Assembly (NCBI GenBank): GCA_004794785.1
Contig: SJOL01009849.1
Span: 2,293,102 to 2,357,101 of the forward strand
Source of the DNA: Opisthorchis felineus
Taxonomy: Eukaryota; Platyhelminthes; Trematoda; Opisthorchiida; Opisthorchiidae
Length of the DNA: 64,000 nt
Direction of reading: 5' to 3'
The translations under genes and the position numbers were made by a program. Under the pieces are notes generated by a model. That model had not been told where the DNA came from and searched no databases. It worked only from the letters and a program-made list of their open reading frames with translations. This document shows, piece by piece, positions 25,848 to 38,800 of this stretch. Position 1 is the stretch's first letter, and every line of letters begins with the position of its first letter.

Positions 25848-26823
25848 TTGAAACGGGCAGGTACGCAAGGATCTAAAAGAATTTCATCATTGTGATTTCT
25901 GAATTCACTTTCCCAGTCCCCTGCGTCTCTTACTACTTATTTTCATTCCTAACTGCTTTCACACGCAGGGCTGGATTCTTTTCGCTCTCGTAACATAACA
26001 CCGCCGAACTTTCGGATGGCCAGGTCGAGGCTTAACGTGATTGTTCTAAATCGCTTTTACTTCCCGCGTTATTACTAAACTAAACTTCAGCGCTTTTTTC
26101 CGTTTTCGAACTTATGGGCCACCATATATTTGGGATTACGTCTGGTCTCAACCGGAATTCAGATGCAAGTTGTTCGTACTTGATGCCAAATAGCACTGTT
26201 GATGTCGGTAGTGACAACTCATGTGAACCCGTGTGCACTACAGTTTCTTAAGTGGAATGCTTTTCCCCTATCCAGTACGTGGGCTTTTTCCATCAAATGT
26301 ACTTTAGTGGGCGTGAGAATGATAGGGATGATGTTACTTTCTAGGATGTTGTCATGAATTCGAGTTATCATGTGGCTGTAGCCAGCATTACTCCTAGGGC
26401 GAGTAAACCACGTACCGGCGGAGCGGGTGTAACGAGAATTAGCCTGCAGAGTAACTATGGTTTGTTTAAATAAAATCAAAGCCTTCGTAGGTTTAAAGAA
26501 GTTGGGTCCAACTGACTGGGTGTAGGAATATCTTCTTTTTGACGCTGTTCGCCGGTCAGTCGCCTCTTTTGTAATTCGAAATTAGCAATGGCGGGTAATT
26601 TCAAGGGCATGTCGGGTGTGTGTCAACTCTATTTTTTCGTAATAAGACATTTTTAGCAATAAAGTAATACTGGAGGCACAGAAGTGGGTGCTCCAAGGAG
26701 TGACCACAGCCTTACTGTTCTGCTGGCGCCTTCTTGTGATTGACCGCAATCATTCTTGTACTTCATTGTTGCCTATGTCAAACTGAAGAAGTTGAGAGTT
26801 TGAACGAGTAAAACCTTCCTCAG
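25848..26823. other. Region upstream of gene model A
   Basis: The first exon of gene A has not been found. An ATG at 26588 opens a short frame (MAGNFKGMSG), but only a weak donor would join it in phase to the exon at 26824, so it was not called. Confidence 0.3.
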
Positions 26824-26885
26824 TGTCTGTGGTGATTACACCAGGGAGGACCCAGCTGTGCAGGGCATCCCGGCACGCACCAGAG
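26824..26885 (+). CDS. Gene A, tentative exon 1 of model
   Basis: Acceptor CCTTCCTCAG before 26824 and donor GAG|GTGAGG after 26885. The frame used (phase 2 to 1) reads CGDYTREDPAVQGIPARTR; a second frame is also open, so the choice rests on phase agreement with the next exon. Confidence 0.35.
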
Positions 26886-29800
26886 GTGAGGTTCACCTGC
26901 AAGAAGGATTACTGTTTTATGAGCTGAAATAGACTCAGTACATAACGAAAGTAGTGTTCAACTGATATGTAAAGTAGGATGAAAAATTCCTCCCAGCTAT
27001 TTCCACGGAGCAATAAATGAGGAGGACGCGTAATTTCTAGCAAGTGGGGAAATTCCCCATCATAACGAGCGCCATATGAATAAAGCGGTTCACTTCAGAA
27101 TGTAGTGTGCATACGTACAATTACTGTACATCATAGCAAATTGCCTAAAATAGGGATATTTTCAGTAAAACAGATCTAGCCATTTTGAACCAATCTTCGT
27201 TATGACACAGAAACTAGTTGATGCATACCCTTGTCTGTTAGAGACCAGTTGACAAAACGGACAGGTCGACCGTAGTACATTTGGATAGAAGCAGGCAAAT
27301 CAAGTAAACTGCAATCGACAACCGTTTTCTATTGAACATTCCGTTTTCGTTACACGAACGTCGGCGCGGAAACGGCAATTGGACATATCAGACATGCCCA
27401 TTTAGGGCGCGTTACAACAAGAACAGCAACAACGGATTTTCATTTGTCACAAATTACCCGAGCGCATATTGGAAAATAAGCAATAGACCTTCGGTGTTTT
27501 AGTCAAATTTCCAAATAAAGCTGTCACTATAATATCAATTTAAAGTTCTTCGGGAATCGTCTGTCCAGGGCAGTAAAAATCATACACCAGAATGGATTAT
27601 CATTGGTGATCGGCGTACTGGTTAAGCGTAAATTGTGCTGGGTATGGGTCGTCACTACCCATGTTATGAGTACACTGCTGGGTCTAGAACCTGGGTAGCG
27701 GATGATCAGGATACCATGGAACGTTCTCCGACATTAATAAAAAATACCTATTAGGAGAAGTGGCCATAGACTGCGTTTATGGGCCGCCCGTGCACTTATA
27801 TTCAGATATATATTTGTTAAATTGCTACAGTCATTCAGTGCTTGCGGAACTTTCCTCACATCAGAGGCTACTATAAAATAGGGGGACAAAAACAAAGCAC
27901 GCCAGAATTTACCACGTGCCCTCTGAACTTTCACACAGCAAGGGAGGAATTCAGTATTTTGGGGGCAAACTGGTTTCTTCTTTCTGCTTCAGCCAGGGCA
28001 CAGCACATTCTGCGAGCTGTTTTACAATTTTAATAATGACCACCCCCAGCGACATATCCCCAGGTTTTCAGTGGTCATTTGAACAGTCAACTCAGTTATT
28101 GCGACCCTAACGTAGAGGAAGTAAAGAAAATTTTGCCCATACGCCATTCTGGTTTTAGTAAGCATTTCAGTTTACCATGGGCTTCTTTTCGACAACTATA
28201 AAGTGAATTGACAGCAGGCAACAAAATGTTTGGTCATGCTCACGTCAATAAGTGGATCACCTTTGTATAACAACGGCAACATATCCAAATTGGACATAAA
28301 AACAGGTCATTCGTGAGTGTACTTTGCTAATTCCAGGATACATAAGCGCAGAAACACACCCGATATGTCTCTTTGTCTTCGGGTCCGTCAAATAAAGTGG
28401 TGTCAGCTTCCACATCACATTTATGAAGCGTTCAACCTACCTTCCACGAAGATCATATTACGCTGCCCTACAATGATTTTGAAGCCACCTCGAGAACACT
28501 TTTAAAGCCAATGGAATTAGGCTTTTTAAATACCCGCTTCTCTATCTGAAGGTAAAGTATCCTGGAAAGAAGATAGTGTCTTGCTTTGAGAGGCATCATG
28601 TCGAACCACACTGAAATTAGGAGGTCTATTTAACAAGTCAAGATTTTCAATACCGCATTCTCAAGTGGAAAGTACAGTTGATTCCGAAAACGGTGGTCAT
28701 ACATTCGAACAATTTTATGGTGAGCCGAATAGTGATTATCATAGTAACTGCTTAAATATCGCGGATACGAAACGAGAGCAAACGACCAAATCTTTCTATC
28801 CGCCAACAGGAGCTGGTAAACAGGGGACTGCTCTTTTTGCTCTTTTAAGGGAGTTTCGTGCACATTTCATGGAATATGTCATAAAAGCGTGATTCACGTA
28901 GACAAAGGAGAAACGAGAATAGAATAGTTCTGGTCAAGCGTCATCCAGAATCCAACCTCCCGGAGGACTTGAACAGATACGTGTACGGATTCTTGGATGT
29001 GGTAGTAGATAAGCAGTGACAGACGATTTTGCAGCTGACGCCCCTGTGACGTCTATACAGATGACGAAACTATAAGTATTGGAAATTAGTTTGAACTCAT
29101 TTTTTTCAGTTAGTTCTGATGACGTACAGAGCAGAGTTCAGTCTGATCTGGTCAACATTTGCTGTCATTACAAATGAGTTGAACTGCAGTGGAACGGCCT
29201 ATCAGAAAAAACTAGAAGTTATATAAATGGGCGAGGAATAATAACGGCAATACTCTCACGAAAACAGCTAAATGATTTGCCTTGTTAACTTCGAAGGGAA
29301 TGGACTGCCTCAGGAGAATGGAATGCCAATACTAACAAAAAAATTTCACTGTTTACAATACAGGAGATAATATTACGTTGGCGTAAAGGGGAAATTCTGA
29401 AAGACTCAAAACGTTGCGGCCTCATTACCCTACAATAATATGAGCAAAACTATAGGCCTACAGGAACTGAATTTCCCTATTTACTTGAGCTACCCTGGTG
29501 TTTGTTTACACCCAATTATAGGTAAGTACAATTGACGACACCATAAGGCAGCCAGGTGGCCGAATAACGCGTTAGGTTCAAACTGAGGGAACCCAGTCAA
29601 ACGCTGTAAGCAAGAAATCTTTCTTTTTATTGATCGTACTAGAGATTTGGACAATTTAAAAGCACGTTATCTTTAGGGAGTTCACTACTGTTACAGATCA
29701 TGCAACATGCATGTGATGTCGTTGGAGGCCTTAAAAAGCAACTGTTTTACGTCCAGTGAATTTCAAGGAACTGATTTTGGGCTATACGATGAACATTAAA

Positions 29801-32800
29801 CTCCCACTTATTCGACACTTGGACGCGGTAGCCAGATGTATTCATCTCCAAACTGAAAATCACGACCTATGCCTGCCAATACGGTACAACGTTTTGACTA
29901 CTGGGCAGCTACTTTGGTATTTCTCAAGGCGGAACAGGCTGCCAAACCAAACTACTCTTTATCACTGTTGACAAGCTCACCAAAAAGCTTTTCGACCATA
30001 AACTGGTGTCGAGTTAGCTTTTATAGACTGGATTTCAGAACTCGCGCGGTTTCTCGCTTTCGTTCTTTCTACTGTGGGACCAGATTTCTTGGTCACCCAC
30101 TCTTGTTACAGTAAGAGTAAGCCCTTCTATTGAGCCGTTTGGCACACATTAAGTTGAAAGCTACGAATGAAGCCAGTTCTGCATCCAAATCTAAAAAAGG
30201 AATAGATCTATATCCTTGGAGTGCTCCCATTGGGTGTCCCAGTAACTGAGGGTGATGCATGAATTCAGTGAAGAAGTGCACAGTTTTGCGAGCACGCAAG
30301 ATGATTTTGCTAACTTATTTTCAAATAAGAGGCGACAAGCCTGCCACGGGGATACTTTGAAATTGAATTTAGCTAACTTTCGAATTAATCTCAGGAGGGC
30401 TTTAGAATATTCTTAGAATGGTCTAACTTTACTCTGAGAGACTGTTATGCAAAAAGAGAATTTAACTATCAGTTTTTCTGTGCCGCAAAAAAGAAAAATG
30501 TATTAAAAGATTAGCCCTGGGTTGTTTTGACATGTCTAGCCTTGATTTATGCGACGTCGCCTAGAAGTTACTTTCCAGCAGGCCTATGCCCTCCTAATTC
30601 CTGATTCTAAAAAGCCAACAAATTTATTGAGCATACAATTTGGACTCACTTAGGAAGACCTTTATTTACTAATAAACATTCGAAATCTATAACGAGTGGA
30701 TAGATTCTTTTGTTATTGCACCTCTGGGTCACTCAGATCTGTTCAGGAACGCCTCCTTGTGCAGTCTGCTAAGTCATCGAATCATTGATAATTCATTCAG
30801 CAATCACAATTCAGCAAACGTGGCCTTAATAGAACAATTTTCTTCCTCCCACCCGTACCAGCTTGATATGCTCATTCAACCGGAGCTCCCAAGTCTTGAG
30901 GAACTGGAGTCAATGCAACGCGATACACGGCACCGGAGGCCTGGACGCTGGACAGAGTTTCTGGTCTACGTAAATACACTCCTGAGCACTGTAGCGGGGC
31001 TCCAGGCAGAAGCATCAAATTTATCATCTAAACTCCCAAAGTCTAAAAACATCAGTTACGTTCCAAAAGCCATTTCAGTGTTGTACAAACTACGTTTGGT
31101 AAGTTTTTCCACCCAGCAAAAGTAAGCCTACCTTTATTCGTGCATGGTAGTAAATACACCTCCCAGGTCCACATAACACTTTCACTCTAAGGGTCTACAA
31201 GGATCTAATAGTTTCCCACATTCTGTTGCTGATTTTCTAAACAAAACAATCGGATAGGTCAATCTAATATTTTAATGTTCCTCCAAATATCTTTTAAAAT
31301 GTGCTCATACGAAGTTATCTATGAAATGCCAGGTCAAGTGTTCTCGCACAAGAAGCCAGGAGAGAACAGTTGGAATCCTTTGATTCTGAGCCAGAAGTAG
31401 TTTAATGGCCAAGCAAAGAAAAGTCTAATGTATACGTTACAAAATATTCGCACTGACAAAAAGTCGTTTACGTGTAGGTGGGCTGCGAGCATCACAATAT
31501 GCTCTTTCATTTGTTTAGGGAACTAGGACCAGCAGTATACCCTGGCTTAAATCACTACACCTGAACTCATTGAATTTGTTATAAATGGTAACAATAGTGA
31601 AGACTGATTACGTTCACATAACCACAGAAATACTAAGCGGCATTAAACTAGTCATTTTGATCTTTCTCAAAGAATTCAACAAACTTGTGTTTAGTTTCCA
31701 AGTCGCCCATTTCAATAAAACATCCTAGTTTGACATAATCCAAATTGCTTTTCAGTGAAAAAAGAGGATGACCACAGTAAGAATTAGCTTAACTATTTTG
31801 GGACCTCATGAATGGTGAATGAACTGCTACTACTGTGTCAGGCATTAAACTTTGGGCAAACGAATAATGTCTGTCAAAGGTACAGACGTTTCCCCATTCA
31901 GTTGTTTAGGTTCATTCAGCTTGTACTCATGAAGTAAGAACAATACGTTCACCTCACCTGACAAACTTTAAAAGTCCAGGCACCTGTGCTTATAGGGATA
32001 CTCATCGTTGATTATGTCCGTTACAGCAAAACTCGCGTCCACTGCTTTTCAGCTTTGATTTGAACTGATTAGAATAGTCGTGCTGAAACTGAAGGAGAAT
32101 TGTTCAAGAGGGAATATGCTGGATATGAAGTAATGATTCATTGTTTCGATGTGACTGCCGAACAGTCATTTCGGCAGTCGACCCTGCCAACGAAACATTA
32201 TCTGATCTCGCTAATCGCAAAACCGGGCTGAGCTCATTTTTGCGCCAATCCGCGTACTTATGTGCAAAATGATAGTGTATGTCACCTTAACTACTGATTT
32301 CGTTGGAAGGAGCTGAATAGTGTTACTGTCTCCCGACATCAGCTTCGACACTGAAAGTCCAAAAACCGTAGCTTTTGTCAACACGTCTTTGTATTTTTTA
32401 TCTCCCAGCTTGGAAGACGAAACCAGGAGTCGAGGGTCCCCCCCGTCCGAATGACTGTACGCGAACTGATGCAGAAAACACAACAATCAGTGAGTGAAAT
32501 ACATGGTATTCAGCGTAAAATTGAACTCACATAGGCTACCTTGCTATTGTGTTATAAATAAATAATGGGGCATTCTGTTTCCTGAACCGTTTGTTTTCTT
32601 CCCTCCCTTGCCCTCCTCAAAAAGGTAACCCACTTTGTATCATGTTTCCATATCAATTGCTAAGGCTCCGAAAACCCGCATTCCGACCCTACAGCTTTTC
32701 ACACCAATAGATCACCAAAAAATATCATTTGTCTCTCAGAATGCATCTGAACTCAGGAAAAGCACGTTTAAAACAGGATATAGTATTGCAGATGATGGAG

Positions 32801-35800
32801 TTTCCTGGAATAAACCTAACGTCAAACCTGCCTCTATTGCTTAAGTTGTAGCATCCAGAATGCCGCGACGGACATTTGCACACAATCAGCGGTTGAAAAA
32901 CTGCGACGAGAACTCAAGAATTGCTTTTTATTTTATTTCTGTATTTTTCCTTGATTGCTCTGTCGTTATTCCCGACATTTTTCTAACCCAGAACACCTAT
33001 TTATCTGCTTGCACCTACGAGGAACATCGCTTTCAAAATGTGTTGTTTCTAACTACATTCTTTTTATCTGATTCCACAGCAGCCTAATCAATATTATACA
33101 AGTGAAGTACATGAGACCCGTCTTCTACTCACACGAGTACAACAATACTTACATTACACAGTCCTTCACATGACATCCAGCACATCTATGGGCTGGAATT
33201 ACTTTAGCTTTCCATCGTATACTGATTCAGTGGGTATATGTGTATGTGTACATCGGAAATCTAAATGATTCTACCCTAGTAGACGCCCACTCAGGAACTC
33301 ATTTTCAAGATGTAATCCACACAGTGAATATGCCCGCAGTGAACACACGAAAAGTATTGACTCATTGGGCGGAAAGAACATGACTTGAAGGAGGGTTGAT
33401 GGTGGCAATTCAACCATGAGATGTGAAAAAAACAGAATTTAGAAGATTCAATAAAATCAAACAGGTGCATCGCGGAATTTGTCGGCACAGTGGTAATATA
33501 AGCCAAGGAATTCAATTACGCTTTAAACGTAGGCAATCAAGAAATGTACCTTAAAATAGAACAAAAACCATTGCTACTATGATACGAATATGCGGATTAT
33601 TGGCAGTGGCATCAACTCCCAAACGTGACCAGTGACCCCACTACAACACCGATAGACCGAAAGAAAGCTGTCTTCTCTCAATAGAGGAATCGTCAGCGAA
33701 CCCAGCCAAAAATCCGCATTGTGCACACCCCGAAAGGGCGAATTACAATAAATCACCCAGTGACAAACCTCCTCCACGAGAGCACCTGATGCAAGCACAC
33801 TCGCAACAGCCAATAAGCGAGGACAGCTGACTGCGACAAACACATATGTCATAGCATGCTGGAACCCGGTAGGCTCGCCGGATGGAAAACATCGGACGAT
33901 ACTCTACGGTCTCTTTTTTGGTAGCTGGTGCAACACAGATAATACGACCAATGTGCTCATGTCTGCTTCAAAAATTTAATGCACACACCTCTTACAACAT
34001 TGAAAACGGAAACCGGTACTCCATTGTAGACTCTGCAGGATAAACCAACAATTTGGCACTAGGCGCACAAGTGTCATTCGGTGGGAAAACGGTTCCGCCA
34101 CAAATGAGACTGCGCTTCTGTTCAATACAAAATCTCGCGTACGGCCCGAAATTGTCAGGTGGCGAACTACTGGTGAATAGGCGTTGCAGCAGACTCGGAT
34201 AGGACAGCCAAGCCGCGCCATTCTCTCGGTCAGTTTTATACATATTAATTTCTCCAAGAACTGGGTGAGAATCCTGAAGGCCAAATTAGAGAACTTCTCA
34301 GAAGTGCAACACATCAGAGCATGCACTGCATAAGTTATTTATGAAGAACCGAATTTCATGGTTCGTATGACCTCAGGTTCTACAACTACAGTGCAGTGGC
34401 TTGAAGAATCGACGGGTTTTCTGCGACTGGTTTGTAGGCCATAGGAACGGTTTGTGCTCCATTAATAGACGAGGCAGTCTTTTACCCACATAGCCAATTT
34501 TACAGAACTCAGCACACGACTATATATAACTGAGGTTGATACATGCTTAATGCGCCAAACAAAGAGACAGGCTTCTTGATACAAAACCCCCTGAACAATT
34601 TCTCTGGAGTGACTCGAGTACTTCGATAAAATCAAATTTGTATTCACTTTAGCCTTTGCAAAGAAGCAACTGTGGCAACATCCGTTAATTCCCCATCTAT
34701 TGTAGCTTAATTTAATTAATAGGTTTGATCCCAACATATTGGCTCTCCGGTACATTATGAACCAGGCATACGCGAAATTCTGAGTAAAACAGTCTGGGGT
34801 AGACTGAGAAGAAAAGGTCGTTCGAGTGACCACTTATAACACTGGACCTTGGCCCCTGATGATTTTCGCTTTGGGAGATATCTGAATAGTTATGCAAAAT
34901 AACAGAGCAGGATAGGTTAATGTGTTGAGATTGAATATGTCAGACAAGTGTAAAAAGATAACCCAAGTGAATCTGGAGAAAATCACGGCTAGCTGTTATA
35001 GACGGACTTTCTTGTGTAAGCAAAACACTGGCGTTTAGTTCGAATATGCTCACTTATTTATAAATTACCTGTGTGGTGGGGCGGGTTGGAATATTTTAGA
35101 CAGCATCCTGGAGTTTGTGGTGTTAAGTCTGACATCAGCTGAATGAAGACGGTGGTGAACCGTTGTTTTAAAAGTAGAAGAATTTGCTTCATTGAAGTTT
35201 ACATGCGGTCCACTAACATAGCGACCGGACGACTTATTAGCTGATGAGTAGACGCACGTCTGGTAGATGTCGCACAACTCCTGGACAACAGCCAGTCAGG
35301 TACTTACACCCAGTCGAGATGCACCTTCCTCTTTAACACTAGGCGGTGGTTGTAATCTTCTCACGAATGTTCCTCCAAAGTCATCCCAGAAAGGCTTGCT
35401 AACTTTCCCAAATTACTTTTGTCAATTACTGGCCCAAATAGTGAAGGTGATTAGCCTGAAAGAGCTTGCGCGGCAAAGTAGCGAAATGTGTTATCTTCTC
35501 AAAGTTTGAATTTGAGCCCTCTCCAGCTTAAGTTCACTACAACGTATATATTCAACCAGACATTTTGTCCACATTTGATAAAATCAAGCAATAGTCTGTT
35601 TACTTGTATGTTAATGAATATTTGTGTCAGCTTCTAAGTGGAAGCCGACAGATTAAATTTTCTTGGACGTATATGGTTAACCCAACCCGTCACATCATGC
35701 TTCAAGGTATTTGTGATGATTTTTACACGGATTTTGAGAAGAAACAAGCTCCATGTCGTTTTATTTGACGCAGAGGGATCGCCATTCAACCGTTGGCTTA

Positions 35801-38800
35801 AGATTCTTGTCATACTTGTCTAAGGTGCCTTTCTTGACCTACACCAATCAATAATTACGCATCGGTGCTATTTTTTACTATACTTATCCGAAAGCTGTGA
35901 ACAGCGTGGATGAATTTGAAAGGGTCAACCACCTGATAGCCAATGTAAAAACGAGTCATGGTCTTCACGTGGCATGACTGAGTACTACGTGCTCGTAATC
36001 GGAAGTCGCAACATCAACAACATTCACGTGGGTTAACGAACAATAGGGATGTAAGCCCGATTCGGATAGATGACACAGCGACAGTCTTTCTTCCTAGCCA
36101 CATGTGACGATCGTGCTTGACAATACAGGGTTTCATTGAACGTGACGCACTAAAGCTGCCTCATGTTGCGGTGATGCACATATTCAGAATGCCCTCTAAC
36201 GCTTCTCTTGTACAAATGCACACGACCACAGCAACTAACCATCATTTTCTCCAGAGTCGCCTGGATGATTTCGTCTCACACATTCACGATGCTCGCTTTT
36301 AACCCTTGAATTTTCCTTTGACTGTTCTTGGAGGTGCACTGCTTCAAACAATTTAGAGTAACTAGTACGCGGGTCTTGATTTCGGTCGAGTAAAAGGAAT
36401 TCTTTTGTTGAACGTACGAATTTCAAATGTTCACTTCTATGAAGATTTCTATTGTAGTATGTTGGTGGTCATCCTCGTGGAACCAAACAACTTTGGTTGA
36501 ACTATTCTTTATCAGCTATGGAATTACTTGGTGTCCCAGCAGCTGATTACATATTAGTAAACTTCTAACTTCTAGCTTCAAACTTCTAACGTGCTTCATG
36601 TAGAATCTCAGACGAGGAAAAATATTCGTCTGTAGCAATGTCCTGCCTGTGTTCTTTAACCTGCCAGTACATCGACATTCCGTCACAAGTTCTCGATCGC
36701 GTCTTTCTGACTACGCCAAACCGGTAATTTTACCAAAAAATGCGCAGCCTGATTATTATCGCAAGCAAATTTATCATTCAGTCCAGTGCCACATAAAGCT
36801 GGCTTATCTGGGGTTGTTGATACTGTCAGAAAGGTTTTCCCTGTTTTCATTGCCAACAGTCCCAGCACGGTAGTGTCTGCATTAATTTCATTTCGCAACA
36901 CTCGCAACACCCCTGTCTCGCAAAACTCTGACCAACAAAACGGGTGAGGTTGACAGCCCTTCCTCCAGTTTCCCAGGCATGCATGCACTAATCATCAAAT
37001 GCGGATAGTTTCCGCTGTCGCTCAAGGCCTCGACAAAAGTGGGTTTGTTGCAGTTAGTTGACCTTGTTTATGGACTCGTCAGTATGCGTGCAACACGGAG
37101 TTTCACTGTTGTCATTGAGAGCCCTGGCCACCAGGTATTTAATTGATGTTCACTATCATCAAAGGTGCGCATAGTGAGGCGTATGTGTAGCACAAACTGG
37201 TGAATTTTGATTTTTAAGTTGGATGAGGTGAGGTTTCCCCTGACTTTTTGTATGCTTAATAGTCAATGTTAGTCAGTTCACGCTAGGCGTGTGCGTAGTC
37301 ATTTTACTCTCAGTGAGATATAGAATAGCATGATAGCGAGCAAAATTCCGCAAAATCATACCACATTTGTAAAATATCTGTAGCAACTTTGTAACTTGTT
37401 TGTAACAGGTATGTCAAAAGTAATTCTGAGAATACAGTTTCCTGTGGATAGGGTTTAGACTTTTGATCTTTGTCTAGTCAGTGTGCACAACAGAATGAAA
37501 GGACCAATATATGTTCCACTGATCTCAATAGTCAATCACCCTGTTTTAACAGTGGGGCAAACGAACTATGTGGAAGTGTTTTGTCAAATGTTCCAGGTTC
37601 TAAGGCCTTTTTTGGTCGTACATGGATGGAGCATGTATATGGTAAATATATACATCTATATAAACATATATATAATGATTATACGTACACGTATGATATT
37701 TGTTTCGTTTCAGCAAGTGTATTTTCCATTTCTCCTGTTCTGTGTCTGTTCTCTCAAATACATTAGATTAGCTTCCCACGCTATCTGGGGGCAATTATGG
37801 CAGCAAATCGTTCAGGCGTGATCCCGAGGGATTTGGCTGTCTGGGTGGCCGATTTGGAGTACTACGAAAGACTAGGAAACTTGCTTTATCATACGTCATT
37901 CAAGTAAGTCCCGGGCTTTTTTTCCCTGCACAACAAAGTAAGAAGGTTTACAATGCGCAGTAATGTGTAGTAAAGAATGCAAGAATTCGTATTCCCGGAA
38001 GAAAAACTTCAAAGGTTTATGTACTGCTTTTGAAATTTTTTCGGAACCGATCGCAGATAAGCTGTCACCCAGCACGGGTTCTAACCACTCACCTTATAGG
38101 ATTTAGCAAGCAGGTCTGGTTTCGCATCAAACTATATTTTTCCTAGTATCTGATGGGTTTGATTTTCGGGGGTCGACTTGACAGTGCCAGTGAGCGCGGC
38201 CAAATAGACAAACGGGTTGCGCGTGTGTACTGTTTGGTGGATAACAGCACAATCCCAGAAGATGCATTTTTATTACCAATAAGTACATCAAGTTATTTCT
38301 GATGACGTATTTCTAAAAGCAGCTCAAAGTTTCCCACAGGCCTAATGGCACTTCTATCCAAGTAGCCTGTTATTACACCAGAGGAGTTAAACAACATTTT
38401 AAAGGTTGTATTTTGTCCACATGAAACAGTGTGTCTCCGTTTATTTCCGTCGATTAAGCACCCATCTTTTCTATACCTGTCGATCCATCAGACAGCAAAG
38501 TGCACAGTATTGCTCCGGATAACTAGCATCATGATTCCGTAGTCTGAAGCGCAAGTTCCGAATGGGCTTTAGCAGCAAAGTTTGGGAATTCTTCGGAAAG
38601 TTTTTTGAGGTAACCAGAATAATAGCGAAATCTTAGCAATGCCCAGTTTTGCACATGAAGCAGGCATTGTCCTGGTCAAACAAAGGCAACTCCTTCGCCA
38701 AACTACCCAAATAGGAGGCTGGCAGCTTCAGTACACGGACACTGTCAACGCTGTAAATCTGTATAAACGTGAGAACAAATCTGAGAGATAGTGGGTGGTT

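Noticed and set aside
26588..26619. Possible start exon for gene A (MAGNFKGMSG)
   Set aside because: Only a weak GTGTCA donor would keep phase with the exon at 26824.
27605..27700. tRNA-like pattern (GGCGTACTGGTTAAGCG ... GGGTCTAGAACC)
   Set aside because: Spacing and B box are too degraded to call a SINE with confidence, and no second copy was seen in the window.
38634..38759. Minus-strand ORF after a good acceptor (SVDSVRVLKLPASYLGSLAK) ending in a stop
   Set aside because: Reads like coding sequence, but no upstream partner exon was found and the length is within chance.
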